This document shows positions 49,528 to 58,049 of a DNA stretch of 64,000 nt, piece by piece. The position numbers were made by a program, and so were the translations under genes. Source of the DNA: Thermomonas sp. (GTDB lineage Bacteria; Pseudomonadota; Gammaproteobacteria; Xanthomonadales; Xanthomonadaceae); NCBI RefSeq assembly GCF_019104945.1, contig NZ_JAHRWW010000033.1, positions 49,162 to 113,161 on the forward strand, read 5' to 3'. Numbering within the stretch: the stretch's first letter is position 1; each line of letters starts with the position of its first letter. The notes under the pieces are model-generated. The model made no database searches and was not told where the DNA came from. It worked only from the letters and a program-made list of their open reading frames with translations.

Positions 49528-51342
49528 ATGAGCGCCGACACTCCCACCCTTCCCTTATTTACTGAACTTGGCCTGCCCGAGAATCTACTCGTTGCGCTGC
49601 GCGAAGTGGGTTATGAAAACCCCAGCCCAATTCAGGCCGCCACCATCCCGCCGCTGCTAGAAGGCCGTGATGTGCTGGGCCAGGCGCAAACTGGCACGGG
49701 TAAAACCGCCGCATTCGCCCTGCCCGCGCTGGCCAAGCTACAGCCGCAAGCGGGCAAGCCGCAGGTTCTAGTGCTGGCGCCCACACGCGAGCTGGCGATC
49801 CAAGTAGCCGAGGCGTTCCAAACCTACGCCAAGCACATTCCCGGCTTCCAAATTTTGCCGATCTACGGCGGCCAGGGCTACGGCCCGCAGCTGCAGGCGC
49901 TGCGTCGCGGCGTGCACGTGGTGGTGGGCACACCGGGCCGCGTGATCGACCATTTAGAGCGCGGCACGCTGGATCTGTCTGAGCTAAGCATGTTGGTGCT
50001 GGACGAAGCCGACGAAATGCTGCGCATGGGCTTTATTGATGACGTGGAAAAAGTGCTGAAAAGCACGCCAGAGACGCGCCAAGTAGCGCTGTTCTCGGCC
50101 ACCATGCCCGCGCCGATCAAGCGCATCGCGCAAGCGCATCTGCGCACGCCGGTGGAAGTGGCGATCAAATCGCAAACCACCACTGCGTCCAGCATTCGCC
50201 AGCGGTTCTGGATGGTCAGCGGCATTAACAAGCTCGACGCACTCACCCGCATCATGGAAGCCGAGCCGTTCGACGCCATGATTATTTTTGCGCGCACCAA
50301 ACTCGCCACCGATGAGCTGGCAGAAAAGCTCGCTGCGCGCGGCTTTAGTGCAGCCGCGATCAATGGTGACGTGGAGCAAAAGACCCGCGAGCGCACCATT
50401 CAGCGCCTCAAAGACGGGCATATCGATGTGCTAGTGGCCACCGACGTAGCCGCGCGCGGGCTGGATGTGGAACGCATCAGCCATGTGCTGAACTACGACA
50501 TTCCCTACGACACCGAAAGCTATGTGCACCGCATTGGTCGTACTGGCCGCGCCGGGCGTAGTGGTGAGGCGATTTTGTTTGTAGCTCCGCGTGAACGCGG
50601 CATGCTGCGTGCAATTGAACGCGCCACCCGCCAGACCATCGAACAGATGAACCTGCCCACCGTGGATGCGGTGAATGAACGCCGCGTGGCGAAGTTCCTC
50701 GGCAAAATCGACGACGTACTGGCGGGCGAAGACCTCACCATTTTCCGTGATTTGGTTGAACGCTACGAGCAAGAAAAGAACGTACCTGCAGTAGAAATCG
50801 CCGCTGCGCTGGCCAAGCTGGTGCAGGGCAAGACGCCCTTGCTGCTGCCCAAGCCCGCCAAACCCGAGAAGGCATTTGAACTGCGCGATGACAAGCCGCG
50901 TGGCGAACGTGCTGAACGCGGCGAACGTCCCAAGCGCGAACCGCGCGAACACGCCCCGCGTGAGCACGGTGCGCCGGAAGCGGGCATGCAAACCTATCGC
51001 ATTGACGTGGGTTACCAGCACGGCGTGCAGCCGGGCAATATCGTGGGCGCAATTGCCAACGAAGCCGATTTAGAGGCGCGCTACATTGGCCGCATTGATA
51101 TTCGCGACGATTACACCTTGGTGGATCTGCCCGAAGGCATGCCGCACGAATTGTTGGCACACATGAAAAAAGTGCGCGTGGCCAGTAAGCCACTGAACAT
51201 GCGCATCGCCACCGATGAAGACCAAGATGCACCCAAGCGCAAACGCAGCTTTGGTGAGAACGCTGGCCCGCGTAAGCCGGGCGGTTTCAAACCCGGAGGC
51301 CCGCGCAAGCCCGGCGGTTTCAAGCCACGCGGCCCGCGCTGA
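49528..51342 (+). CDS. deaD: DEAD-box ATP-dependent RNA helicase (DeaD/CsdA type)
   Basis: 604 residues from ATG 49528 (M-S-A-D-T-P-T-L-P-L-F), with an AGG site just upstream; the frame stays open to 49150 but that part is non-native and runs into nuoA. Helicase motifs: Q-motif, AQTGTGKT (53-60), DEAD (159-162), S-A-T and H-R-I-G-R-T-G-R. The C-terminal extension has a DbpA-type RNA-binding fold (R-I-D-V-G-Y-Q-H-G-V-Q-P-G-N-I-V-G-A-I) and a Gly/Lys/Arg/Pro-rich tail with a repeated G-G-F-K-P unit. Role in ribosome assembly and RNA unwinding, especially in the cold, is inferred from the family. Confidence 0.93.
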   Translation: MSADTPTLPLFTELGLPENLLVALREVGYENPSPIQAATIPPLLEGRDVLGQAQTGTGKTAAFALPALAKLQPQAGKPQVLVLAPTRELAIQVAEAFQTYAKHIPGFQILPIYGGQGYGPQLQALRRGVHVVVGTPGRVIDHLERGTLDLSELSMLVLDEADEMLRMGFIDDVEKVLKSTPETRQVALFSATMPAPIKRIAQAHLRTPVEVAIKSQTTTASSIRQRFWMVSGINKLDALTRIMEAEPFDAMIIFARTKLATDELAEKLAARGFSAAAINGDVEQKTRERTIQRLKDGHIDVLVATDVAARGLDVERISHVLNYDIPYDTESYVHRIGRTGRAGRSGEAILFVAPRERGMLRAIERATRQTIEQMNLPTVDAVNERRVAKFLGKIDDVLAGEDLTIFRDLVERYEQEKNVPAVEIAAALAKLVQGKTPLLLPKPAKPEKAFELRDDKPRGERAERGERPKREPREHAPREHGAPEAGMQTYRIDVGYQHGVQPGNIVGAIANEADLEARYIGRIDIRDDYTLVDLPEGMPHELLAHMKKVRVASKPLNMRIATDEDQDAPKRKRSFGENAGPRKPGGFKPGGPRKPGGFKPRGPR

Positions 51343-51366
51343 TTCAACCCGTCATGCCGTTATAGT

Positions 51367-51392
51367 GGGCGGCCATTAGCCGCCCCGCTAAG
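51367..51392 (+). terminator. hairpin after the DEAD-box gene (weak terminator)
   Basis: A 7-bp GC stem (51367-51373 with 51379-51385) with a 5-base loop lies 24 bases after the stop. There is no continuous T-run, so factor-independent termination is doubtful. Confidence 0.35.
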
Positions 51393-51411
51393 CCTTTGGC
51401 ATAGTGGCGAT

Positions 51412-52167
51412 ATGTCTCGCATTCTTGTCTTCCAACACGTTGCTGCAGAGCCACTTGGCACGCTTGATCCGCTGATTCGCGCACGCGGGCACCGCATTCG
51501 TTTTGTCAATTTTGAACGCAACCCCGACGCGCAGCCCGATATCGATGCCTACAAAGGGCTGATCGTGCTGGGTGGCCCGATGAATGTTGAAGACCAAGCG
51601 CAGCGCCCGCATTTGCGCACCGAGCTTGCGGCCATTGACCGCATGCTTGAATTAAACCGCCCGGTATTGGGCATTTGCCTTGGCGCGCAGCTGCTTGCGC
51701 ACGCCTTGGGTGCACCAGTGAAACGCCAGCACACGCCGGAAATCGGCTGGTATCCCGTTTACGCCACTGAAGCAGGGCGCAACGATGCGGTGCTCTCGCC
51801 TCTAGGTGAAAGCGCGTCTATCTTCCAGTGGCATGGCTGCCATTTTGAAGTGCCGGAAACCGCCACCCACCTTGCGCGCAGCGATACTTGCGAGCAGCAA
51901 GCATTCCGTTGGGGCGATAATGCCTACGGCTTCCAATTTCATCTTGAAATGAATCAACCGCTGATCGAACGCTGGCTTGCTAACCCTGCCTACTGCGCCG
52001 CACTGGCAGAACTTGCCGGGACGCAAGACGAAGCGCGCATTCGTGCCGATACCCAGCGCCATATCGCGGGCATGCAGGCGCAGGCAGATGGTGTGTTCAA
52101 TAATTTCTTAGACCTCGTTGGCCGCCCGCAACGGCGCTTTACCCTACCCTCACGTGAGTGGGTGTGA
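51412..52167 (+). CDS. class I glutamine amidotransferase (GMP-synthase-like GATase domain)
   Basis: 251 residues, a stand-alone GATase1 domain. The nucleophile elbow G-I-C89-L-G-A-Q and the H177/E179 pair in F-Q-F-H-L-E-M complete the catalytic triad, so it can release ammonia from glutamine or act on a related gamma-glutamyl substrate. Partner or substrate is not evident. It overlaps the following flavoprotein gene by 10 bases, so the two are probably cotranscribed. Confidence 0.85.
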   Translation: MSRILVFQHVAAEPLGTLDPLIRARGHRIRFVNFERNPDAQPDIDAYKGLIVLGGPMNVEDQAQRPHLRTELAAIDRMLELNRPVLGICLGAQLLAHALGAPVKRQHTPEIGWYPVYATEAGRNDAVLSPLGESASIFQWHGCHFEVPETATHLARSDTCEQQAFRWGDNAYGFQFHLEMNQPLIERWLANPAYCAALAELAGTQDEARIRADTQRHIAGMQAQADGVFNNFLDLVGRPQRRFTLPSREWV

Positions 52168-53354
52168 ACCAGACGTTTGACGCCATCGTCATTGGTGCCG
52201 GTGCTGCAGGGCTGATGTGCGCCCGCAGTGCGGGGCTGCTTGGTTTGCGCGTATTGGTGCTTGACCACGCCAATAAGCCTGGGAAAAAAATATTGATGTC
52301 GGGCGGTGGCCGCTGCAATTTCACCAATACCGGCGCAGCGCCTGCCAACTATCTTTCAGCCAATCCGCATTTTTGCAAATCCGCCCTCGCCCGCTACACG
52401 CCGTGGCACTTCATTGAGCTTGTAGAACAGCACGGCATTGCGTATCACGAAAAAGAACTGGGCCAGCTATTTTGCAATGAGTCGTCCAAGCTTATTTTGA
52501 AAATGCTGTTGGATGAGTGCGCCGCCGTACACGCGCAGATCCGGCTGCAGTGCAGTATCGAACAGATCACGCATACCGATGCAGGACTGTTTCAACTTCG
52601 CACCACACAAGGGACATTTACCAGCGCAAAACTCGTGATCGCCTGCGGCGGTCTTTCCATTCCCAGCATGGGTGCTTCTGGGTTTGGTTACCTTACGGCG
52701 AAACAATTTGGCCACACCGTACTGCCAACGCGCGCAGGGCTTGTGCCGCTTACGCTGTCCGGCACGCATGCACAGCGCCTGCACGACTTAGCAGGTGTTT
52801 CTCTGCCTGTAGAAGCGCGCAGCAACGGCAAAGCATTTCGCAATTTTATGCTGGTCACCCACCGTGGCATCAGCGGGCCCGCGATCTTGCAAATTAGCTC
52901 GTTTTGGCAGCCGGGCGATGAATTGCAGCTCAATCTTTTGCCGGGGCAAGACATTCCCAGCCTGCTGCACCATTGGCAAAGCACGCGCCGCGATAGCGAA
53001 CTCAAAACACTGCTCAGCGAGGTGCTGCCCAAACGCTTCGCACAGCGCCTTTGCGAGCATTGGCTCAATAACAAGCCACTGCGCCAATACACGCCGCGCG
53101 AACTGGCTGATATCGCCGCATTACTGGAACGCTGGCCGTTGATCGCCAGCGGCACCGAAGGCTATCGCACTGCCGAGGTCACGCTGGGCGGCGTGGACAC
53201 GCAAGAACTCTCGTCCAGCACGATGATGTCAAAACGCGTGCCCAATCTTTATTTTATCGGTGAAGTTGTGGACGTTACCGGCTGGCTGGGCGGCTACAAC
53301 TTCCAATGGGCGTGGGCTAGCGGGCACGCGGCGGGCAACGCACTGGCCGCTTAA
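52158..53354 (+). CDS. NAD(P)/FAD-dependent flavoprotein, HI0933/YhiN family
   Basis: 398 residues starting at GTG 52158 (alternatively GTG 52164) overlapping the previous gene. N-terminal FAD-binding G-A-G-A-A-G-L-M-C-A, then K-K-I-L-M-S-G-G-G-R-C-N-F-T-N, the signature of this family, and the C-terminal F-I-G-E-V-V-D-V-T-G-W-L-G-G-Y-N-F-Q-W-A. Family members include flavin-dependent reductases (BaiN); the physiological substrate is unknown. A second, divergent family member lies 1 kb downstream. Confidence 0.88.
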   Translation: MGVNQTFDAIVIGAGAAGLMCARSAGLLGLRVLVLDHANKPGKKILMSGGGRCNFTNTGAAPANYLSANPHFCKSALARYTPWHFIELVEQHGIAYHEKELGQLFCNESSKLILKMLLDECAAVHAQIRLQCSIEQITHTDAGLFQLRTTQGTFTSAKLVIACGGLSIPSMGASGFGYLTAKQFGHTVLPTRAGLVPLTLSGTHAQRLHDLAGVSLPVEARSNGKAFRNFMLVTHRGISGPAILQISSFWQPGDELQLNLLPGQDIPSLLHHWQSTRRDSELKTLLSEVLPKRFAQRLCEHWLNNKPLRQYTPRELADIAALLERWPLIASGTEGYRTAEVTLGGVDTQELSSSTMMSKRVPNLYFIGEVVDVTGWLGGYNFQWAWASGHAAGNALAA

Positions 53355-53364
53355 GACGCCCGCA

Positions 53365-53520
53365 TCAAAACGGCAAAAATGGCACGCCCAAATACGGGTG
53401 CAGCCACCACCAGAGCGCGACTGCGGCTGCGGCCCAAAGCAAGAGCTTTAAGAACGCACCCGCCACCTTCAATGCCAACCACACGCCGATCACAATGAGA
53501 ACAATGGCGATCCAATTCAC
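53365..53520 (-). CDS. 51-residue membrane protein coupled to trhO
   Basis: Small frame starting at GTG 53520, whose GTGA overlaps the trhO stop. It encodes a Trp-rich hydrophobic protein (M-N-W-I-A-I-V-L-I-V-I-G-V-W ... W-W-W-L-H-P-Y-L) with two close membrane segments (about 3-17 and 22-40) and one lysine turn between them. Coupling and amino-acid composition argue that it is real. Function unknown. Confidence 0.7.
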   Translation of the reverse strand: MNWIAIVLIVIGVWLALKVAGAFLKLLLWAAAAVALWWWLHPYLGVPFLPF

Positions 53521-54284
53521 GCGTGTGCATCCTGCTGAGTAGCGGAGCCGTCCACCAAGGGTAGCAGCTGCGGGTCTAAGGAAATGCGCTCGTCGAACAC
53601 GAAGCAGCCACCGTCGTAGCCAAGCCCACCTACTTGTTCGAAATAACCCAAGATGCCGTCATCAAGCTGCAGCATATTGCTCCAGCCATCGCGCTGCAGC
53701 CACAGTGCGGCTTTTTCACAGCGCACGCCGCCGGTGCAGAAGCTCACGATTGTGGCGTCTTTGAGCGACTCGCGATGCGGCTCCAGCGCCGCAGGTAGAT
53801 CGGTAAACTTATCAATTGGTAACGTCAACGCACCTTGGAAGGTGCCGTAAGCTACTTCCTGCTGGTTGCGTGTATCGAGCATCACTACGCGTTTACCGGC
53901 ATCGTCGTGGCCCTGCTGCAGCCAGCGCGCCAAGGTACGCGGAGCCACCACGGGTGCGCGTTTGCCCAGTTCCAGCGGCGATGATTGGTCGCGGCGAAAG
54001 GTAATAATTTCTTTCTTACGCTTCACTTTTAAGCGCGCAAACGGAACGCGTTCGCTCCAGCTTTCCTTAATATGCAGCGCTTCAAAACGCGAATCGTTGC
54101 GCAACCACTGCAAGAAATCGCGCAGCGGGTCTTCAACACTGGCCAAAAAAAGATTCAAGCCTTCGGGCGTCACCAAGATCGTGCCGCGCAGTGCAGCCGC
54201 TTCCGCACGCTCACGCAAGGTCAGCGCCAGTGCATCCACATCGGCGATCTCAACAAATAAATAAGCAGCAATATTCAGAATCAT
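53517..54284 (-). CDS. trhO: tRNA uridine(34) hydroxylase / rhodanese-like protein
   Basis: 255 residues from ATG 54284 (M-I-L-N-I-A-A-Y-L-F); a Met at 54332 adds 16 unrelated residues. The N-terminal domain (G-T-I-L-V-T-P-E-G-L-N) and rhodanese domain with active loop F-C183-T-G-G-V-R-C are diagnostic for YceA/TrhO, which makes 5-hydroxyuridine at tRNA position 34 using prephenate-derived chemistry and oxygen in E. coli. Confidence 0.92.
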   Translation of the reverse strand: MILNIAAYLFVEIADVDALALTLRERAEAAALRGTILVTPEGLNLFLASVEDPLRDFLQWLRNDSRFEALHIKESWSERVPFARLKVKRKKEIITFRRDQSSPLELGKRAPVVAPRTLARWLQQGHDDAGKRVVMLDTRNQQEVAYGTFQGALTLPIDKFTDLPAALEPHRESLKDATIVSFCTGGVRCEKAALWLQRDGWSNMLQLDDGILGYFEQVGGLGYDGGCFVFDERISLDPQLLPLVDGSATQQDAHA

Positions 54285-54332
54285 CCGCCTATTGTAGTCG
54301 CGATCACGGCGTTCCCATAAAATCATCTGCAA

Positions 54333-55580
54333 ATGAATTCACTTTCCCACTCCCCTCGCCTCGCTGTGATCGGCGGCGGCCCCGCTGGCCTAATGGCCGC
54401 GGAAACCGCACGCGCCGCAGGGCTAAACGTCCATCTATTTGAAGCCAAAGGCTCAGTGGGGCGTAAATTTCTGATTGCCGGTAAAGGTGGGCTGAACCTG
54501 ACCCACTCGGAAGCGCGGCCTGCGTTTGATGCGCGTTACCGCGAACGCGCCGCAGCCGTTGGCGTATGGCTCGATGCCTTTGACGCCGATGCGCTACGCC
54601 AATGGGCGCGTGAACTGGGTGTTGAAACGTATGTAGGTAGCTCTGGGCGCGTGTTTCCGATGGATCGCAAAGCCGCACCACTGCTGCGCGGTTGGGTGCG
54701 GCGCATGAAAGAAAACGGCGTGCAGTTTCATGTTCAGCACCGCTGGCTGGGCTGGAATAGCGACGGCGCGCTGCGCTTTTCAACCACCGAAGGTGAGGCC
54801 ACATTTGAAGCCGATGCTGTGGTGCTGGCCTTGGGCGGCGGCAGCTGGCCACAGCTTGGTTCGGATGGACATTGGGTTGAACTGCTGGAGCAGCGTGGCT
54901 TGCCGGTTGCCTCGCTGCAGCCCGCTAACTGCGGATTCGATATTCGTTGGAGCACCTATCTTTCCAGCAAATTCGCCGGTGCACCGCTTAAACCGGTGAT
55001 CGCCCACTGGCAAGGCAGCGGCGGCAACGCGCAGATGCTGCAAGGTGAGTGCGTGATCACCGACACCGGCATTGAAGGCAGCCTGATCTACGCCATTGCT
55101 GCAGACCTGCGGCAACAGATTCAACAACAGGGCAGCGCCCTGCTCCACTTAGACCTAGCCCCAGGCCGCGAGCTATCACGCTTGTGTAGCGACCTCGAAA
55201 AACCTCGCGGCAGCCGCAGCATTGGCGAACATTTGCGCAGGCATGCGGGCATCAGCGGCGTCAAAGCCGCCCTTGTGTTTGAAGTGTTAGACAAAGCCGC
55301 GCAGCACGATATGCAGCGCGTTGCGCAAATCATCAAACAGCTACCGCTGCGCTTAGAACGCCCGCGTCCCTTGGCGGAGACCATTTCTACCGCAGGTGGC
55401 GTGCCGCTGGAAACACTGGATGAAGGCCTGATGTTGAAACAACTCCCAAGCGTTTTTTGCGCCGGAGAAATGCTCGACTGGGAAGCCCCCACCGGCGGCT
55501 ATCTGCTCACTGCATGCTTTGCCAGCGGCCAGCGCGCGGGCAAGGCCGCGGCGCGCTGGTGCCAAGCGCCGGAACATTGA
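54333..55580 (+). CDS. flavoprotein of the HI0933 superfamily (TIGR03862-like)
   Basis: 415 residues. FAD motif G-G-G-P-A-G-L-M-A-A, then G-R-K-F-L-I-A-G-K-G-G-L-N-L-T-H-S, the distinguishing variant of this subgroup (G-L-N-L in place of R-C-N-F), and G-E-M-L-D-W-E-A-P-T-G-G-Y-L-L at the C-terminus. Probably an NAD(P)/FAD oxidoreductase of unknown substrate. It is divergent from trhO with a 48-base gap. Confidence 0.87.
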   Translation: MNSLSHSPRLAVIGGGPAGLMAAETARAAGLNVHLFEAKGSVGRKFLIAGKGGLNLTHSEARPAFDARYRERAAAVGVWLDAFDADALRQWARELGVETYVGSSGRVFPMDRKAAPLLRGWVRRMKENGVQFHVQHRWLGWNSDGALRFSTTEGEATFEADAVVLALGGGSWPQLGSDGHWVELLEQRGLPVASLQPANCGFDIRWSTYLSSKFAGAPLKPVIAHWQGSGGNAQMLQGECVITDTGIEGSLIYAIAADLRQQIQQQGSALLHLDLAPGRELSRLCSDLEKPRGSRSIGEHLRRHAGISGVKAALVFEVLDKAAQHDMQRVAQIIKQLPLRLERPRPLAETISTAGGVPLETLDEGLMLKQLPSVFCAGEMLDWEAPTGGYLLTACFASGQRAGKAAARWCQAPEH

Positions 55581-55592
55581 ATAGGTTAGCGG

Positions 55593-56633
55593 CTAAGGCG
55601 TAATCACCGCGCGTCGGTTCGCGCGAAAACCACTAAGGTCATCTAAGCGGTGGTTAATCGCATTGGCATCTAGCGGCAGACGCTCAGCAATGACGCTGTC
55701 CAGATCCAGCTGACCGCGCGCAGCAAACTCCATCAAGGTAACCAACTCACTGCGCAAATGGTCGGATACACCAATGATCTCGGCTTCATAATTGATCACG
55801 TTGCCAAAGCTATCTACGGCAAAAGGCTCTTTGCAGATTCCCGCCAAGGCCGCGCGCCCTTGCGGCGCCAGCACCGCCACCGCTTGCTGCTGAGTGGTAG
55901 GAATACCCGCAAATTCAAGCGCAACATCCACCCCTGCGCCCTGCGTTTGATCGCGAATTTGCTGCTCTACCGAACCATTTCCCGGGTGAATTGGAATTGC
56001 TCCTAGTGCCGCGGCCTGCGCAAGTTTCTGCTGATCAATATCAATGGCGAACACTTGGCTTACACCCGCAATCCTCGCCAGCTGCAGCGCCGATAGCCCC
56101 AAGCCGCCGATACCAAACACGGCTACGCGATCACCAGCTACCACACGCGCTTTGCGCATCGCATGAAACGCCGTTGCACTGGAGCACATCATCACCGCAG
56201 CAGCGGCGCTGCTCACCGAATCGGCAATACAAATTGCATTCATCGCAGGGGCCACGATGTAGTCGGCATAACCGCCATCGCGATGTTTGCCAAGCATCTG
56301 CACTTCGCGGCAGAACTGCTCTAAGCCGCGCCTGCAATAATCGCAATGCCCGCAGGTGACTAAGTAGTGAAGTGCTACACGATCGCCTTCGACAAACCCC
56401 GTAACCCCCTCGCCTACCTGATCGACACGCCCAGCCACTTCATGCCCCAGCGTAATCGGTAATTTCGCAACCGAGCCCGTACCCGAACGGTAGTGGGCAT
56501 CGGAATGGCAAATTCCTGCGGCTTCCACACGGATGCGCAGCTCACCCTTACCCGCTTCAGGCAAAATGATTTCCCGCAGCGCAAGCGGCTGCCCCTGCTG
56601 AACAACTTGCACAGCGCGCATGGTGTTGGGCAT
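55593..56633 (-). CDS. zinc-dependent alcohol dehydrogenase family protein
   Basis: 346 residues from ATG 56633, chosen because GGAG lies 8 bases upstream; in-frame Met codons at 56663 and 56654 lack a site. Catalytic zinc ligands C42, H64 (with E65) and C150; structural zinc cysteines C94, C97, C100 and C108; NAD-binding G-I-G-G-L-G at 174-179. All key residues are present, so the enzyme should be active on an alcohol/aldehyde pair. Substrate unknown. Convergent with the upstream flavoprotein gene. Confidence 0.88.
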   Translation of the reverse strand: MPNTMRAVQVVQQGQPLALREIILPEAGKGELRIRVEAAGICHSDAHYRSGTGSVAKLPITLGHEVAGRVDQVGEGVTGFVEGDRVALHYLVTCGHCDYCRRGLEQFCREVQMLGKHRDGGYADYIVAPAMNAICIADSVSSAAAAVMMCSSATAFHAMRKARVVAGDRVAVFGIGGLGLSALQLARIAGVSQVFAIDIDQQKLAQAAALGAIPIHPGNGSVEQQIRDQTQGAGVDVALEFAGIPTTQQQAVAVLAPQGRAALAGICKEPFAVDSFGNVINYEAEIIGVSDHLRSELVTLMEFAARGQLDLDSVIAERLPLDANAINHRLDDLSGFRANRRAVITP

Positions 56634-56701
56634 TGCCGGAACTCCGAGGATCATAGCGTTCAATTACACGCCAGCTATTGCGTAAATGCAAAACGCTCCG
56701 T

Positions 56702-56725
56702 TTGGTCTTCAATCGGCAATAGGCT
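56702..56725 (+). repeat. 24-bp direct repeat, copy 1
   Basis: Matches 58296-58319 at 22 of 24 positions in the same orientation. The two copies enclose the toxin-antitoxin pair, the triple repeat and the tRNA fragment (1,594 bases apart). Possibly ends of an inserted segment. Confidence 0.6.
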
Positions 56726-56778
56726 GCAAAGGCAGCAACAAAGTGGAGAAACCAGAAGAGCAAAGAACGCTGCCCATC

Positions 56779-56807
56779 TTGACACGTACGGACAAATTAC
56801 GTACAAA
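56779..56807 (+). promoter_or_regulatory. promoter and operator of the toxin-antitoxin pair
   Basis: TTGACA (56779-56784), 17 bases, TACAAA (56802-56807). An inverted repeat GTACG-N9-CGTAC (56786-56804) fills the spacer and reaches the -10, the place expected for a repressing antitoxin. 37 bases before the antitoxin start. Confidence 0.65.
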
Positions 56808-56843
56808 ACATAGGATACAAGTCAATTTCTCACGAGGCCAACC

Positions 56844-57140
56844 ATGCTGCATACACCTGAAGCTCAAGGAAAATCGCGCAACGCGCGGCTGGAGGCGCGC
56901 GTGTCCAGCGACCAGAAGAATTTTTTTCAGCGTGCAGCCAACCTGACCGGACGCACCCTGAGCGAACTGGTCATCGACAGCACGCAAGAAGCTGCCGCTA
57001 AGATCGTGCAGGAGCACGAAGTCATCCGCCTGAGCCGTGAGGAACAGGTGGCGTTCGTGAGTGCGCTGCTCGCGCCTTCTGTACCGGGGCCGCGCCTGCA
57101 AAAGGCCGTCAAAAGCTACCGTCAGAAGGCGGGGTTTTAA
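56844..57140 (+). CDS. DUF1778 (TacA-like) antitoxin
   Basis: 98 residues. The N-terminal half is a ribbon-helix-helix DNA-binding domain (R-L-E-A-R-V-S-S-D-Q-K-N-F-F-Q-R-A-A and T-L-S-E-L-V-I-D-S), and the C-terminal tail (L-S-R-E-E-Q-V-A-F-V-S-A-L-L) is the usual toxin-neutralising segment. GAGG ribosome site. The toxin start codon follows the stop directly. It probably represses its own promoter at the inverted repeat. Confidence 0.9.
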   Translation: MLHTPEAQGKSRNARLEARVSSDQKNFFQRAANLTGRTLSELVIDSTQEAAAKIVQEHEVIRLSREEQVAFVSALLAPSVPGPRLQKAVKSYRQKAGF

Positions 57141-57659
57141 TTGGCGCTTATCCTTACGCCGGAGCACATCAGCCCACTGACCAAGACCCATGAGCGCAAG
57201 TCATTCGATTGCGGCCATGAAGACCTGAATCGTTACTTGCGCGAACAGGCGCGGCAGGACGCTGAAAAGCGCGTAGCCGCGCCGTTTGTGCTCACGCAGC
57301 CGGGTGATCCCAAGGTGCTCGGCTTCTACACCCTTTCATCGTCCATTATTCCTGTGAGCGAACTGCCGGAAGATATGATGAAACGGCTGCCACGCTACGG
57401 CCAGTTACCTGTCACACTGCTCGGGCGGTTGGCGGTGGATCGTTCAGCGGGAGGCCAAGGTGTCGGAGAATTTTTGCTGGTCGATTCCCTGCGCCGCAGC
57501 CTAGAGGCCGCGCAGCAGATCGCGGCGATGGCGGTAGTTGTGGATGCCAAAAACGAGCGAGCCGAAAGCTTTTACCAGCACTTTAACTTTCAGCCGTTCC
57601 AAAAAACCCCGCTGCGACTGTTTCTGCCCATGGCGCAGATTGCACAGCTGTTCGCATAG
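57141..57659 (+). CDS. GNAT-family acetyltransferase toxin (TacT-like)
   Basis: 172 residues starting at TTG 57141, immediately after the antitoxin stop. F-D-C-G-H-E-D-L-N-R-Y-L, the acetyl-CoA loop G-R-L-A-V-D-R-S-A-G-G-Q-G-V-G, and the C-terminal F-Y-Q-H-F-N-F segment with the likely catalytic Tyr match toxins that acetylate aminoacyl-tRNA and block translation. TTG start and zero spacing would keep toxin output below antitoxin. Confidence 0.9.
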   Translation: MALILTPEHISPLTKTHERKSFDCGHEDLNRYLREQARQDAEKRVAAPFVLTQPGDPKVLGFYTLSSSIIPVSELPEDMMKRLPRYGQLPVTLLGRLAVDRSAGGQGVGEFLLVDSLRRSLEAAQQIAAMAVVVDAKNERAESFYQHFNFQPFQKTPLRLFLPMAQIAQLFA

Positions 57660-57740
57660 CAACTTGTCAGCAAATAGTCTTAGTGGATGATTAGCCCGAC
57701 GGTCATTTTCAGCACACAATGCAAAAGCAGTGTCTATATT

Positions 57741-57771
57741 TGGGCTACAAATGGGCTACAGGTGGGCTACA
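57741..57771 (+). repeat. three tandem TGGGCTACA repeats, 11-bp period
   Basis: TGGGCTACA occurs at 57741, 57752 and 57763, each separated by two bases, i.e. one helical turn apart. Such phasing suits cooperative binding by one protein, for example integrase arm sites or a regulator. Confidence 0.75.
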
Positions 57772-57933
57772 GCCTCTTTGATCACTTGAAATTTCATGAT
57801 GGCTTTTGTCTTGTACCACCCAGCAACCCTACGAAAGTACATGGCGCTCCGCCCCGAAACCCGCATAAAACAACGATTTTCGCCCTAGGGTATTGCGCTG
57901 CAGCAACAAGCTCTATACAATGCATGACTCTGC

Positions 57934-57970
57934 TGCGGGATGGAGCAGTCTGGCAGCTCGTCGCTCATAA
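57934..57970 (+). pseudogene. 5'-half remnant of an initiator tRNA (tRNA-fMet) gene
   Basis: From the acceptor 5' strand through the D-arm to the CAU anticodon loop the sequence follows tRNA-fMet (GGAGCAGTCTGGCAGCTCG in the D-arm), with two bases lost in the anticodon stem. After the anticodon loop the match ends; there is no T-arm or 3' acceptor strand. It cannot make a working tRNA and looks like an integration scar. Confidence 0.7.
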
Positions 57971-58049
57971 TCCATACAAACTTATTGTTCTCGATTGTTA
58001 TAAGTCGATCCTACTTGGTATTATTTGAGCTTTCTCTATATATGTCAAT

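Noticed and set aside
57687..58028. 113-codon plus-strand frame
   Set aside because: It runs through the triple repeat and the tRNA fragment, has no ribosome site and no recognisable protein pattern.
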